Positions 7,260 to 15,671 are shown, counted from the stretch's first letter. The stretch: 26,659 nt of DNA from DATKDU01 sp035512595 (GCA_035512595.1 DATKDU010000065.1:1-26659), one strand, 5' to 3'. Notes: a model not told the origin generated them from the sequence alone. Numbers and translations: made by a program.

Positions 7260-10200
7260 ATGCGGTCCTTCCCGTCTCTTGCCGCAGTTCTTGGACTGGC
7301 CGTCGTCGCCGGCCCGATTGCCGCGGCAGAGGATGTCGATTTTCTCCGCGAGGTCCGTCCGATCCTGGTAGGCCGCTGCTTCCGTTGCCACAGCGAGGTA
7401 TTGGAGCATGAAGCAGGGCTCAAGCTGGACAAATTCGCCACGCTGATGAAGGGAGGCGATGACGGAGCGGTAATCGTCGCGGGCAAGAGCGGCGAGAGCA
7501 AGCTGATCCAACGCATCACGGCGACCGACGACATGAAGATGCCGCCGGAGGGACAGCCGCTAACTGCCGAGCAAATCGCCAAGATCAAAGCCTGGATCGA
7601 CCAGGGAGCCAAAGGGCCACCCGAGGGGGCCGAAGAAAAACCCGACCATTGGTCGTTTCAGAAACCAGTGCGGCCGACCGTGCCGACTCCCGCGAATGCG
7701 GCGTATGTGCGCAATCCGATCGACGCGTTCATTGCAGCCAAACACGAGGAGATGAAGCTCACGCCCGTTGCAGCAGCGCCCCGGCACGTCCTTTTACGGC
7801 GAATTTATCTCGACCTGATCGGTTTGCCCCCGACGCCCGAGCAGCTCCAGGCGTTTCTGAATGACACGTCGAGCGACGCGTATGAAAGGGTGGTCGATGA
7901 GCTGCTGAAAAGCCCGCATTACGGCGAGCGCTGGGGCCGGCACTGGATGGATGTCTGGCGCTACAGCGACTGGGACGGCTATGGGAAGGAAGTCCGCGAG
8001 AGCAAGCCGCACATCTGGCGGTGGCGGGACTGGATCATCGAGTCCCTTAACGACGACAAACCGTACGACCGGATGGTCGAAGAGATGCTGGCCGGCGACG
8101 AGTTGGCCCCCGACGATCCAAACACGCTGCGGGCGACCGGCTTTCTCGTCCGCAACTGGTACAAGTTCAACCGCAACGTCTGGCTGGACAACACGGTCGA
8201 GCACACCGGCAAGGCCTTCCTCGGCGTGACCTTCAACTGCGCCCGCTGCCACAGCCACATGTACGATCCGATCACGCACGAGGAATATTACCAACTGCGG
8301 GCGATCTTCGAGCCGTACGACGTGCGGACCGACCGCCTGCCCGGCGAAGCCAACGTCGAGAAAGACGGGCTCGTGCGGGCATTCGACGCCAAGGCCGATA
8401 CGCCGACCTACTTGTTCAGCCGCGGCAATGAGAAAGACCCGGTGAAGGACAAGCCGCTGGCGCCGCGGATAGCCAAGCTGTTTGCGCAAGTTGCGTTCAA
8501 GGTCGAGCCGGTGAGCTTGACGCCGGCGGCCTATTACCAAGGGGTGCAGCCGTTCGTGCAGGAGGAGACGCTCGCCGCGGCCCGCAAGGATGCCGAGGCG
8601 GCCAAGACGGCATTTGATGCGGCACAGAAGAAGGTCGCGGAGGCGAAGCAGAGGCAGGCGGATTTTGTCGCCGCGGCATCCAAGCCAACCGATCCGGAGT
8701 CGAAGAAGCCCGAGCCGCTGATCGCGGATGATTTTTCCAGGCAGCGCGACGATCTGTGGACGATCGGCCTGGGGAACTGGGAATATAAGGACGGCAAGCT
8801 TACGCAGAGCGACACGCGAGACGAGATGTGCGGCCTGACCTCCGTCCAGCCGCATCCCAAGGATTTCGTGGCCAAGCTCCGCTGGAAGACGACTGGCGGA
8901 GACACGTACAAATCGGTCGGCATTGCGTTCGACGCGGTCGAGAAAGACTTGCTGGCCGTTTACTTGAGCCATGCTTCGCCCGGTCCGCATCTGTGGCAGA
9001 AGAAGGGGGGCGCCGACTCGTATCCCGCCAGTATGCCCAAGAACACGGCGGTCGAGCTGGGACGCGAGTACGACATGCAGATTGCCGTTCGCGGCGCGCT
9101 GTTGAACGTGTGGATCGACGGGCAGTTCGTGCTGGCGTACAAGCTGCCGGAGCCGCGGCCCGAAAACGGGAAGCTGGTTCTGTGGACCTACGACGCGACG
9201 GCCGAGTTTCTCCAGGCGTCGCTCGAAGCGCTGCCGAGCGATCTGGCGGTGGTCGAGCCCGGCGGCAAAGCCGCGCCCGCCGCGATGGTCACCGCTGAAT
9301 CGCTGGCATTGGCGATTAGCGACACGGAGAAAGAGGCCGCGATAGCCGAAAAAACGCTGGCGGCAGCGCAGCTCCATGTGGCGACGGTTGAAGCGCGGAT
9401 TGCCGCCGACCAGGCGAACTACGCATCTCCGCCGGCTGCGAATGCGAAGGATTTGGCGCTGGCGGCGGGAAAACTCGAGCGCGAGCTGGCGGTGGTCAAC
9501 GCCGAGAAGGCCCTGCTCGCCGCCGCGCTGAAGGTCGAGCAAACCAAGCGGGCCGTGAAGGCCGGCGACATGGCCACGGAGAAAGCGGCTAAGGATGCCG
9601 AGGCGGCGCTGGACGCCGCGAAGAAAGCGAACGAGGCGGCAGTCGCCGCCGTCGGCCAGGAGAACGAGAACTACACGCGTTTGACGCCCGTCCATCCGGC
9701 AACGAGCACCGGCCGGCGGCTGGCTTTGGCAAAATTCATCACCTCCAAGGACAACCCGCTGACCGCCCGCGTGGCGATCAACCACCTGTGGCTGCGCCAT
9801 TTTGGCTCGCCGCTGGTGCCGAGCGTGTTCGACTTCGGCATGAACGGAAAGTCCCCGACTAACCAGGCGCTGCTCGACTGGCTGGCGGTCGAGCTGATGG
9901 AAAGCGGCTGGAGCATGAAGCATATTCATCGGCTGATGGTGATGAGCAAGACGTATCGACTGGCATCCTCGGCGAGCGGGGGGCGTCAGTCCCCTAAGGG
10001 GCAGGAGTCAGGAGCCAGGAGCCAGGAGCCAGGGGCCAGGAGCCAGGAGCCAGGTAGGAGCAATGCCCAGATCGATTCGGAGAACAAATACTACTGGCGT
10101 GCCAACCCGCGCCGGCTGGAGGCGGAGATCGTCCGCGACGCAACGCTGTTCGTGGCGGGCTCCCTCGATCCGGCGATGGGGGGGCCGGAGATCGACCAGA

Positions 10201-10682
10201 ACGCTGGGTTGACCAATGGCCGCCGTAGCGTCTACTTCCGCTCGACGAAGGAAAAGAAGATGACGTTCCTGTCGCTGTTCGACAGTGCCAACGTGGTCGA
10301 ATGCTACCGCCGCAGCGAGAGCATCGCCCCGCAGCAGGCTTTGGCGATGGCCAACAGCCCGCTGACGCTGGCCCAATCCCGCCTGCTGGCCAAGAAGCTG
10401 AGCGATTCGCTGGGCAATGTGGCGGCGGAAGAAGGGCCGAAGCAGTTCGTGGAGGGCGCCTTCGTCCGCATCCTCTGTCGCGAGCCGAGCGGCGAGGAGC
10501 TACAAGCCTGCCTGGAATTCCTGGCCGAGCAATCGCAGCGATTGTCCGACGCCAGTTCCCTTTCCGCCTTCACCGCCGGCGCAGCCGCGTTGGTCCCGCC
10601 GTCGAGCGACCCGGCCCAGCGCGCGAGAGAGAATTTGGTCCATGTGCTGATGAACCACAACGATTTTGTGACGGTGCGGTAA
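7260..10682 (+). CDS. Secreted PSCyt1/DUF1549/DUF1553 (PSD1) planctomycete cytochrome-type protein with inserted LamG-like domain
   Basis: The 1140 residues begin with a signal peptide (1-23). The ATG has AAGGAG five bases upstream. Domains in order: a PSCyt1 cytochrome-c-like domain at ~26-118 with haem motif CFRCH (C40, C43, H44) and a possible methionine ligand M94 in KMPP; DUF1549 (PSCyt2) at ~148-353 with a second CxxCH (C327, C330, H331); an Ala/Lys coiled coil at ~433-476; a concanavalin-like LamG or DUF1080-type domain at ~485-660; a second coiled coil at ~678-800; and DUF1553 (PSD1) at ~813-1133 (TARVAINHLWLRHFG). Such proteins are exported and very common in planctomycetes. A role in polysaccharide use is often suggested but is not proven. 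Residues ~912-932 (GARSQEP repeated) are encoded by a 7-bp tandem repeat and look like a recent insertion. DUF1501 genes follow, the usual partner. Confidence 0.94.
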   Translation: MRSFPSLAAVLGLAVVAGPIAAAEDVDFLREVRPILVGRCFRCHSEVLEHEAGLKLDKFATLMKGGDDGAVIVAGKSGESKLIQRITATDDMKMPPEGQPLTAEQIAKIKAWIDQGAKGPPEGAEEKPDHWSFQKPVRPTVPTPANAAYVRNPIDAFIAAKHEEMKLTPVAAAPRHVLLRRIYLDLIGLPPTPEQLQAFLNDTSSDAYERVVDELLKSPHYGERWGRHWMDVWRYSDWDGYGKEVRESKPHIWRWRDWIIESLNDDKPYDRMVEEMLAGDELAPDDPNTLRATGFLVRNWYKFNRNVWLDNTVEHTGKAFLGVTFNCARCHSHMYDPITHEEYYQLRAIFEPYDVRTDRLPGEANVEKDGLVRAFDAKADTPTYLFSRGNEKDPVKDKPLAPRIAKLFAQVAFKVEPVSLTPAAYYQGVQPFVQEETLAAARKDAEAAKTAFDAAQKKVAEAKQRQADFVAAASKPTDPESKKPEPLIADDFSRQRDDLWTIGLGNWEYKDGKLTQSDTRDEMCGLTSVQPHPKDFVAKLRWKTTGGDTYKSVGIAFDAVEKDLLAVYLSHASPGPHLWQKKGGADSYPASMPKNTAVELGREYDMQIAVRGALLNVWIDGQFVLAYKLPEPRPENGKLVLWTYDATAEFLQASLEALPSDLAVVEPGGKAAPAAMVTAESLALAISDTEKEAAIAEKTLAAAQLHVATVEARIAADQANYASPPAANAKDLALAAGKLERELAVVNAEKALLAAALKVEQTKRAVKAGDMATEKAAKDAEAALDAAKKANEAAVAAVGQENENYTRLTPVHPATSTGRRLALAKFITSKDNPLTARVAINHLWLRHFGSPLVPSVFDFGMNGKSPTNQALLDWLAVELMESGWSMKHIHRLMVMSKTYRLASSASGGRQSPKGQESGARSQEPGARSQEPGRSNAQIDSENKYYWRANPRRLEAEIVRDATLFVAGSLDPAMGGPEIDQNAGLTNGRRSVYFRSTKEKKMTFLSLFDSANVVECYRRSESIAPQQALAMANSPLTLAQSRLLAKKLSDSLGNVAAEEGPKQFVEGAFVRILCREPSGEELQACLEFLAEQSQRLSDASSLSAFTAGAAALVPPSSDPAQRARENLVHVLMNHNDFVTVR
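10002..10054. repeat. 7-bp tandem repeat inside the DUF1553 gene
   Basis: Seven heptamers run in register: CAGGAGT, three CAGGAGC, CAGGGGC and two CAGGAGC, with a partial CAGG. They are translated as part of a GARSQEP-type repeat in the DUF1553 domain. The array length is not a multiple of three, so gain or loss of one unit would shift the frame. Confidence 0.92.
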
Positions 10683-10689
10683 GGCAAGA

Positions 10690-10722
10690 GTGGGAGAGGG
10701 GGCGAGTGGGAGAGTGGGAGAC
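10690..10722. repeat. G-rich GTGGGAGA-type repeat (left arm)
   Basis: The run is built from GTGGGAGA, GGGGGCGA, GTGGGAGA and GTGGGAGA units of about 8 bp, in the 71-bp gap between the DUF1553 and first DUF1501 genes. It is roughly complementary to the C-rich run at 10766-10803, so the two could pair across the DUF1501 start codon. Confidence 0.75.
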
Positions 10723-10753
10723 GAGCAGGTCGGACCTATTGGAGAATACAGTC

Positions 10754-12250
10754 ATGAAACAACACATCTCCCCCTCACCCCCTCTCCCTCTCTCCCCCTC
10801 TCGGCTCCCGCGCCGCGCCTTCCTCGCCGACCTGGGCATGGGCTTCGCCGGCGTAGCTCTGGGCGCAATGCTCGCCCGCGATGGGGTCCTGCGAGCCAGT
10901 GAGACCGATGCCCGCCCATACCAGGGGCCCCACTTCCATCCGCGGATCAAGAACGTCATCTGGATCTTCCTCGTCGGCGGCATGAGCCACATGGAATCTT
11001 TCGATCCCAAACCCGAGCTCAACAAGCACGCCGGCAAGACGATTGCCGAAAGCCCGCACAAAGCGGTCCTGGATTCCCCCTACCTCAAGAAAAACCTTCG
11101 CGAGTTCGTCGCCGGCAATCACCCGGTCCAGCCGCAGATTTATCCGATGCAGATCGGCTATGGCAAGCGCGGAACGTGCGGCATGGAGATGAGCGACTGG
11201 TTCCCGCAGCTTGGCAACTGTGCGGACGATCTGTGCCTCGTCCGGTCGATGTGGACCACCGACAACGACCACGGGGCGCAGCTACAGTTCCATACCGGCC
11301 GCCACGTCGCCGAAGGGCCGTTTCCGACCGTCGGCTCGTGGGTCCACTGGGGGCTCGGCTCGCTGAACGACAATCTGCCGAGCTTTTGCGTCCTCGGAAA
11401 GCCGCTGGCCGATTGCTGCGGCGGCGTCCAAGGGCACGGCGCCAACTACCTCGGGCCTGAGCACGCCGGCATTCAGCTCTCCACCGACCCCGCTTCGCCG
11501 CTTCCCTTTGCCATTCCGGAAAAAGATGTCTTCCGCGAGGAGCAGCTTGCCGAGTTCGGGCTGCTAGGAAAGCTCAACAAGCTGACGGCGGTCGAATACC
11601 CCGACGATCCGGCGCTGGCGGCCCGGATCAAGTCGTACGAGCTTGCGTTTCAGATGCAGCGGTCAGTGCCGGAGGTGGTGGACATTGCAGCCGAGAGCAC
11701 GGCCACGCAGAAGGCGTACGGCCTGGAAACGCCGCATGCTCGTGTCTTTGGCCAACAGCTTCTCGTCGCTCGCCGGCTGGCGGAGCGCGGCGTGCGCTTC
11801 ATCCAGGTCTTCCACGGCTCCAGCGGCGGCGCAGGGCAGTGGGATGCCCATAGCAACTTGAAGGAAGGGCACGCCAAACTCTGCCTGGAGATCGACCAGC
11901 CGATCGCGGCACTCATCGGCGACCTGAAGCAGCGTGGCATGCTTGATGAGACGCTGGTCGTCATCGGCACCGAGTTCGGCCGCACGCCGGGAGCGGAGAA
12001 ATCCAACGGCCGCGACCATCATCCCTATGGTTTTTCGATCGCGCTGGCCGGCGGCGGCGTCAAACGAGGCTGCGTCCACGGCGCGACCGATGAACTTGGC
12101 TTCCATGCGGCCGAGAACAGGCACTATGTCACCGACCTGCACGCGACGGTGCTGCATCTCCTCGGGCTCGATCACCGCAGGATGGAAATTCCGGGGCGGA
12201 AACGGTTAGACTTGGATTTTGGAATGCCGATCAAAGAGATCATGGCATAG
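10754..12250 (+). CDS. DUF1501 protein, Tat-exported, first of a tandem pair
   Basis: DUF1501 proteins have an alkaline phosphatase/sulfatase-like fold and usually sit beside DUF1553 genes in planctomycetes; their substrate is not established. The 498-residue protein starts at ATG 10754, with GGAG nine bases upstream. The frame is open back to 10301, but that stretch overlaps the DUF1553 gene. The N-terminus has a twin-arginine signal (LPRRAFLADLGMGF, R20-R21). Family motifs include WIFLVGGMSHMESFDPKPEL, VIGTEFGRTPGA (G405-A414 for the GTEFGRTPGA part) and GRDHHPYGF from 419, whose D and H residues are likely metal or catalytic positions. Residues 6-17 (SPSPPLPLSPSR) are encoded by a C-rich octamer repeat and make the region before the Arg pair unusually long. 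The downstream neighbour is a close paralogue. Confidence 0.93.
   Translation: MKQHISPSPPLPLSPSRLPRRAFLADLGMGFAGVALGAMLARDGVLRASETDARPYQGPHFHPRIKNVIWIFLVGGMSHMESFDPKPELNKHAGKTIAESPHKAVLDSPYLKKNLREFVAGNHPVQPQIYPMQIGYGKRGTCGMEMSDWFPQLGNCADDLCLVRSMWTTDNDHGAQLQFHTGRHVAEGPFPTVGSWVHWGLGSLNDNLPSFCVLGKPLADCCGGVQGHGANYLGPEHAGIQLSTDPASPLPFAIPEKDVFREEQLAEFGLLGKLNKLTAVEYPDDPALAARIKSYELAFQMQRSVPEVVDIAAESTATQKAYGLETPHARVFGQQLLVARRLAERGVRFIQVFHGSSGGAGQWDAHSNLKEGHAKLCLEIDQPIAALIGDLKQRGMLDETLVVIGTEFGRTPGAEKSNGRDHHPYGFSIALAGGGVKRGCVHGATDELGFHAAENRHYVTDLHATVLHLLGLDHRRMEIPGRKRLDLDFGMPIKEIMA
10766..10803. repeat. C-rich repeat in the DUF1501 signal region (right arm)
   Basis: A CTCCCCCT-type run inside the first codons of the DUF1501 gene gives the SPSPPLPLSPS stretch. 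It is approximately the reverse complement of 10690-10722. Confidence 0.7.
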
Positions 12251-12300
12251 GGCTATGTTCGTCGCAGGACGGAAAAGACAGGAAGATGGAGGACAGGAAA

Positions 12301-13746
12301 ATGCGGCACAGCAGACGCCAATTCCTCGCCGATGTCGGCATGGGTTTCACCGGCCTGGCACTCGGGACTCTGCTGGCGCGCGACGGCGTCGTCCGAGGCA
12401 CCGAAGCGGCCTCTGCCGCGACGCACTTTACCCCGAAAGCCAAAAGCGTCATCTGGATCTTCCTCGTCGGCGGCATGAGCCAGATGGAGTCATTCGATCC
12501 CAAGCCCGAGCTCAACAAGTATGCCGACAAGACGTTCGAGGAATCGCCGTACAAGGCCGTTCTCGAGTCGCCGTATCTCAAGAAAAACCTGCGCGAGGTG
12601 ATTGAAGGTCTGCACAAGGTGCATCCCAAGATTTACCCGATGCAGGTCGGTTACCAGAAGCACGGGCAGAGCGGCCTGGAAATCAGCGACTGGTGGCAGA
12701 CGCTCGGCCAGTGGTGTGCCGACGACCTGTGCCTGGTCCGTGGCATGTGGACCACCGACAACAACCACGGCGCGCAGCTTCAGTTCCATACGGGGCGGCA
12801 CGCGCTGGAAGGGAATTTTCCGACGATCGGCTCCTGGGTCCACTACGGACTGGGCTCGCTCAACGACAACCTGCCGCAATTCATCGTGATGGGAACGCCG
12901 ATTGCCGACTGCTGCGGCGGCGTCGGGGCGCATGGGGCCAATTACCTCGGCCCCAAGCACGACGGCATTCAACTGGCCGTCGATCCGGCCAGTCCGCTGC
13001 CGTTTGCCGCGCCGGGAAGCAGCGTCTTCCGCGAAGAGCAGCAGAAGGAGTTCGAATTGCTCGGGCGGCTGAACAAGCTGTCGGCCGTCGAGTATCCCGA
13101 CGATGAGGCTCTCTCCGCGCGGATCAAGTCGTACGAGCTGGCGTTCCACATGCAGACGGCCGTTCCGGACGTCGTGAATTTTGCCGAGGAATCGGCGGCG
13201 ACCCAGCAGCTTTACGGCCTGGACAAGCCACCCACCAAGGAGTTCGGCTCGCAGTGCCTGGCCGCCCGGCGGCTGGTGGAGCGCGGCGTGCGGTTCGTGC
13301 AGCTTTTCCACGGCTCTAACGGCGGCGCCGGCTCGTGGGACGCTCACGGCGGGCTTAAGGCCGGCCACAGCAAGCTCTGCGGCCAGGTGGACCAGCCGAT
13401 CGCGGCACTCATCAGGGACCTGAAACAGCGCGGCCTACTCAACGAGACGATCGTCGTCATCGGCACCGAGTTCGGCCGCACGCCCGGCGCTCAAGGCTCC
13501 GACGGCCGCGACCATCATCCTTACGGCTTCTCTGTGGCTCTTGCCGGCGGCGGCATCAAGGGAGGCATCACGCACGGCGCGACCGACGAGCTGGGCTTCC
13601 ACGCCGTCGAAGGCCGGCACTACGTCACCGACCTGCACGCGACGCTCCTGCACCAGCTCGGCCTCGACTCCCATCGCCTGGAAATCCCCGGCCGCAAGCG
13701 GCTGGAGATCGACTTCGGGCAGGTGATGCGGGACATCATCGCCTGA
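12301..13746 (+). CDS. DUF1501 protein, Tat-exported, second of a tandem pair
   Basis: The 481-residue protein is a close paralogue of the preceding gene along its whole length. Both share SVIWIFLVGG/NVIWIFLVGG, SPYLKKNLRE, WTTDN.HGAQLQFHTGRH, ADCCGGV, VIGTEFGRTPGA, GRDHHPYGF and GATDELGFH. I chose ATG 12301 because GGAGGA (12288-12293) lies seven bases upstream and because it gives a compact Tat signal, MRHSRRQFLADVG (R5-R6). An ATG at 12286 in the same frame would add five residues. The gap to the first copy is only 50 bp, so the two are probably one transcript. Function is as for DUF1501: an exported sulfatase/phosphatase-fold protein of unproven activity. Confidence 0.93.
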   Translation: MRHSRRQFLADVGMGFTGLALGTLLARDGVVRGTEAASAATHFTPKAKSVIWIFLVGGMSQMESFDPKPELNKYADKTFEESPYKAVLESPYLKKNLREVIEGLHKVHPKIYPMQVGYQKHGQSGLEISDWWQTLGQWCADDLCLVRGMWTTDNNHGAQLQFHTGRHALEGNFPTIGSWVHYGLGSLNDNLPQFIVMGTPIADCCGGVGAHGANYLGPKHDGIQLAVDPASPLPFAAPGSSVFREEQQKEFELLGRLNKLSAVEYPDDEALSARIKSYELAFHMQTAVPDVVNFAEESAATQQLYGLDKPPTKEFGSQCLAARRLVERGVRFVQLFHGSNGGAGSWDAHGGLKAGHSKLCGQVDQPIAALIRDLKQRGLLNETIVVIGTEFGRTPGAQGSDGRDHHPYGFSVALAGGGIKGGITHGATDELGFHAVEGRHYVTDLHATLLHQLGLDSHRLEIPGRKRLEIDFGQVMRDIIA

Positions 13747-13773
13747 GAGTGGCGCGGAGTGATTTGCTTTTAA

Positions 13774-13799
13774 CGCAGAGGCGCGGAGGCGCAGAGATC
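13774..13799. repeat. 26-bp inverted repeat, left copy
   Basis: This GCAGAGGC-type sequence matches the reverse complement of 14202-14227 at 23 of 26 positions. It lies 34 bases before the start of the 118-residue gene. The motif has an internal 8-9-bp periodicity (CGCAGAGG, CGCGGAGG, CGCAGAG). Confidence 0.85.
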
Positions 13800-13832
13800 G
13801 CAGAGTGAAAGGTAAAAGCGGCGGGAGTCAAC

Positions 13833-14189
13833 GTGAACCGCGAGCTGATTCCGAAAATCGAGTTGCTTGTCGAACGATTGAACGAGTGGCGCGGATCGCT
13901 TGTGGAAGTCGTCGAGGAGATCAGTCGTTCGCCAGGGACTCTCGATCGTCATTTCACCACACGAGCGTCCTTCGTGATGCGATTAGAGTTCGCCGGAATT
14001 GGATTTAGTGGTGCAACTCTGATGCTCTTGGGCCAAGCGGGCGACCGGGATGCGGGCTATCAGGCAACCTGTGATCTCCTAGAAGAGTTGTCCATCGAAA
14101 GGACCGAAGTGGTGTTCGTCGAGCGGTTCGGCAAGGTTGCAGAGCGCCATTCGACGTTCAGGCTATTGGGTGACGAAAGAGCCGCGTAG
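13833..14189 (+). CDS. Hypothetical protein, 118 residues
   Basis: I do not recognise the family. The start is GTG with GGGAG five bases upstream. The sequence looks like a real soluble, mixed-charge protein. A helical N-terminus is likely (ELIPKIELLVERLNEWRGSLVEV), then SRSPGTLDRHFTTRASFVMR, and a small hydrophobic patch GFSGATLMLLGQAG. No signal peptide, membrane helix or known motif is evident. It stands alone between the DUF1501 pair and a convergent hydrolase gene. It sits exactly inside a 26-bp inverted repeat, so it may be a small inserted cassette; this is inference. Another open frame overlaps the first half but has no Shine-Dalgarno site and poorer composition. Confidence 0.6.
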   Translation: MNRELIPKIELLVERLNEWRGSLVEVVEEISRSPGTLDRHFTTRASFVMRLEFAGIGFSGATLMLLGQAGDRDAGYQATCDLLEELSIERTEVVFVERFGKVAERHSTFRLLGDERAA

Positions 14190-14201
14190 AGATTCCTTTG
14201 C

Positions 14202-14227
14202 GAGCTCTGCGCCTTTGCGCCTCTGCG
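14202..14227. repeat. 26-bp inverted repeat, right copy
   Basis: This is the partner of 13774-13799, 23 of 26 matching as reverse complement (CTCTGCGCCTTTGCGCCTCT core). It starts 12 bases after the stop of the 118-residue gene and is followed by seven A residues. Confidence 0.85.
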
Positions 14228-14269
14228 AAAAAAACCAGCGGCCTGCCGTCAGCACAGGCTCGATGCGCC

Positions 14270-15568
14270 TCACGGCCTGGTTTTCGCAACTGCCTCCAGC
14301 AGCCCGGCCTCTACCTCACGCGCCAGGAACGTCTTGCCGTCGGCGGACTGCCCCAGGTTGAAGAGCACGGCGACGTTGAGCCCGTCATCGAAGTGAATCA
14401 GTGATGCCGCCGTGCAGGCCAGCGCCCCGCCGTGGGCGGCATAGTCGTCTAGCGCGGCATCCTTCTTCAGCATCCAACCGGAGCCATAGTGGCCTGTGAC
14501 TTTCCCTTCGGGATTCTTCATCTCGATCCGCGGCGAGAATATTTCTTTGACGGACGACGCTGACAGCAGCTTCCCGCGCGTCGCCTTGCCATCCTCAACC
14601 ACGTCCAGTGCCGCCCCAAACTTCGCCAGGTCGATTGTCGAAGCAATCCAGCCGCCGTGGGCGTCGAGCGTCTCCTGCCGCCAGACGCCGTAGCTCACCG
14701 GCACTTTTTCATCTTCATTCCCCCCGGCCGGGCCGGTGACGGCCACGCCCGTGCCGTCGTTGACGACGTAGTAATTCACTTCCCCCTCGGCCCGCTCGCT
14801 CGCCAGCGACCTTCCGATCCGCGGCGAGCTAATCCCCAGCGGTGCGAACACTTCGTCTTTGACATACTGCTCGTACGATTTGCCGCTGACCTTCTCGATC
14901 ACCCGCCCCAAGAGCGAGTAGCCAAAGTTCGAGTACGCGTACCGCGAGCCCGGATCGAAGTCCAGCGGCATTCCCCGCTGGTAGCGGATGATGTGCAGCG
15001 GCTCGATCGGCAGCGGCACCTTCATCTCGCGGCTCATCCGCAGCGCCTGGAACATGGGATCGTACGAAACGCCCCGGTCCCAGCCGCCAGTATGAGTCAG
15101 GCAGTGGGCCAGCGTCACCTGCTGCCAGCGCTCGTCGATCTTTCGATCCTCCGCGAGAAACGGCTCGGCGTCGATGTAGTCGAGCACCTTGTCGTCGAGC
15201 TTCAGCTTCCCCTGCTCGGCCAGCTTCATGATCGCCACGGCCGTGATGGGCTTAGAAACACTGGCGATGCGGAACAGGCTCTCCGGCTGCACCGGCGTCT
15301 TGGCCTCGCGGTCGGCATAGCCAAACCCGCGGGCGTACACCAGCTTGCCGTCCTTGACCACCGCCAGCGACCCCCCGGGGATCTTGTGCTCGGCCATGAT
15401 TTCCTTCATCCAGGCGTCGAGGGGGGCCAGATCAGCAACTGCGCCTCCAGTGATCGGAAATTCGATGTCGGCACCCTCCGGCATGCCTTCTTCTCCATGT
15501 AAGATGCCTGCGACGATCATCCACGCGCACAGGGCAAAAGCGCCGAACTGCGGAAATGATTGGAGCAT
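14270..15568 (-). CDS. Exported serine hydrolase of the class C beta-lactamase/esterase family
   Basis: This penicillin-binding-protein-like serine hydrolase has 432 residues and a likely N-terminal signal peptide or anchor (FALCAWMIVAGILHG). All three family motifs are present. SVSK at 103-106 holds the nucleophile S103 and K106. YSN is at 212-214. HGG at 379-381 occupies the KTG position, as in esterase-type members. RIASVSKPITAVAIMKL and TLAHCLTHTGG are typical of the Beta-lactamase Pfam family. Members include esterases, D-aminopeptidases and PBP-like enzymes; the HGG motif argues for an esterase or peptidase more than for resistance. There is no clear Shine-Dalgarno site. It converges on the 118-residue gene. 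Confidence 0.92.
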   Translation of the reverse strand: MLQSFPQFGAFALCAWMIVAGILHGEEGMPEGADIEFPITGGAVADLAPLDAWMKEIMAEHKIPGGSLAVVKDGKLVYARGFGYADREAKTPVQPESLFRIASVSKPITAVAIMKLAEQGKLKLDDKVLDYIDAEPFLAEDRKIDERWQQVTLAHCLTHTGGWDRGVSYDPMFQALRMSREMKVPLPIEPLHIIRYQRGMPLDFDPGSRYAYSNFGYSLLGRVIEKVSGKSYEQYVKDEVFAPLGISSPRIGRSLASERAEGEVNYYVVNDGTGVAVTGPAGGNEDEKVPVSYGVWRQETLDAHGGWIASTIDLAKFGAALDVVEDGKATRGKLLSASSVKEIFSPRIEMKNPEGKVTGHYGSGWMLKKDAALDDYAAHGGALACTAASLIHFDDGLNVAVLFNLGQSADGKTFLAREVEAGLLEAVAKTRP

Positions 15569-15598
15569 GGTGAACTGTGGTCAAAAGGGACGAATGAA

Positions 15599-15627
15599 TT
15601 GGCAGCCGACCGTTCAGGTAATAGAAT
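15599..15627 (+). promoter_or_regulatory. Sigma-70-type promoter before the truncated antitoxin
   Basis: TTGGCA (15599-15604), a 17-base spacer and TAGAAT (15622-15627) match a housekeeping promoter well. The -10 box is exactly 50 bases before the ATG at 15672, the same distance as in the intact antitoxin operon. TAGAATAGT is shared by both. Confidence 0.6.
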
Positions 15628-15671
15628 AGTGATGTGCAGTGGTGGCGCGTAGCGCTCTGGAGAATTCGTGC

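Noticed and set aside
7794..9929. 711-residue minus-strand open frame
   Set aside because: It is the antisense shadow of the DUF1553 gene, open because of GC-rich codon use; no domain is recognisable.
10301..10753. N-terminal extension of the first DUF1501 protein
   Set aside because: It overlaps the end of the DUF1553 gene in another frame, and a Tat signal starts at 10754 behind a ribosome-binding site.
14228..14259. Possible minus-strand terminator after the serine hydrolase gene
   Set aside because: A 5-bp stem (GCCTG/CAGGC) is followed by a T7 run only after six unpaired bases, so it is too weak to call.
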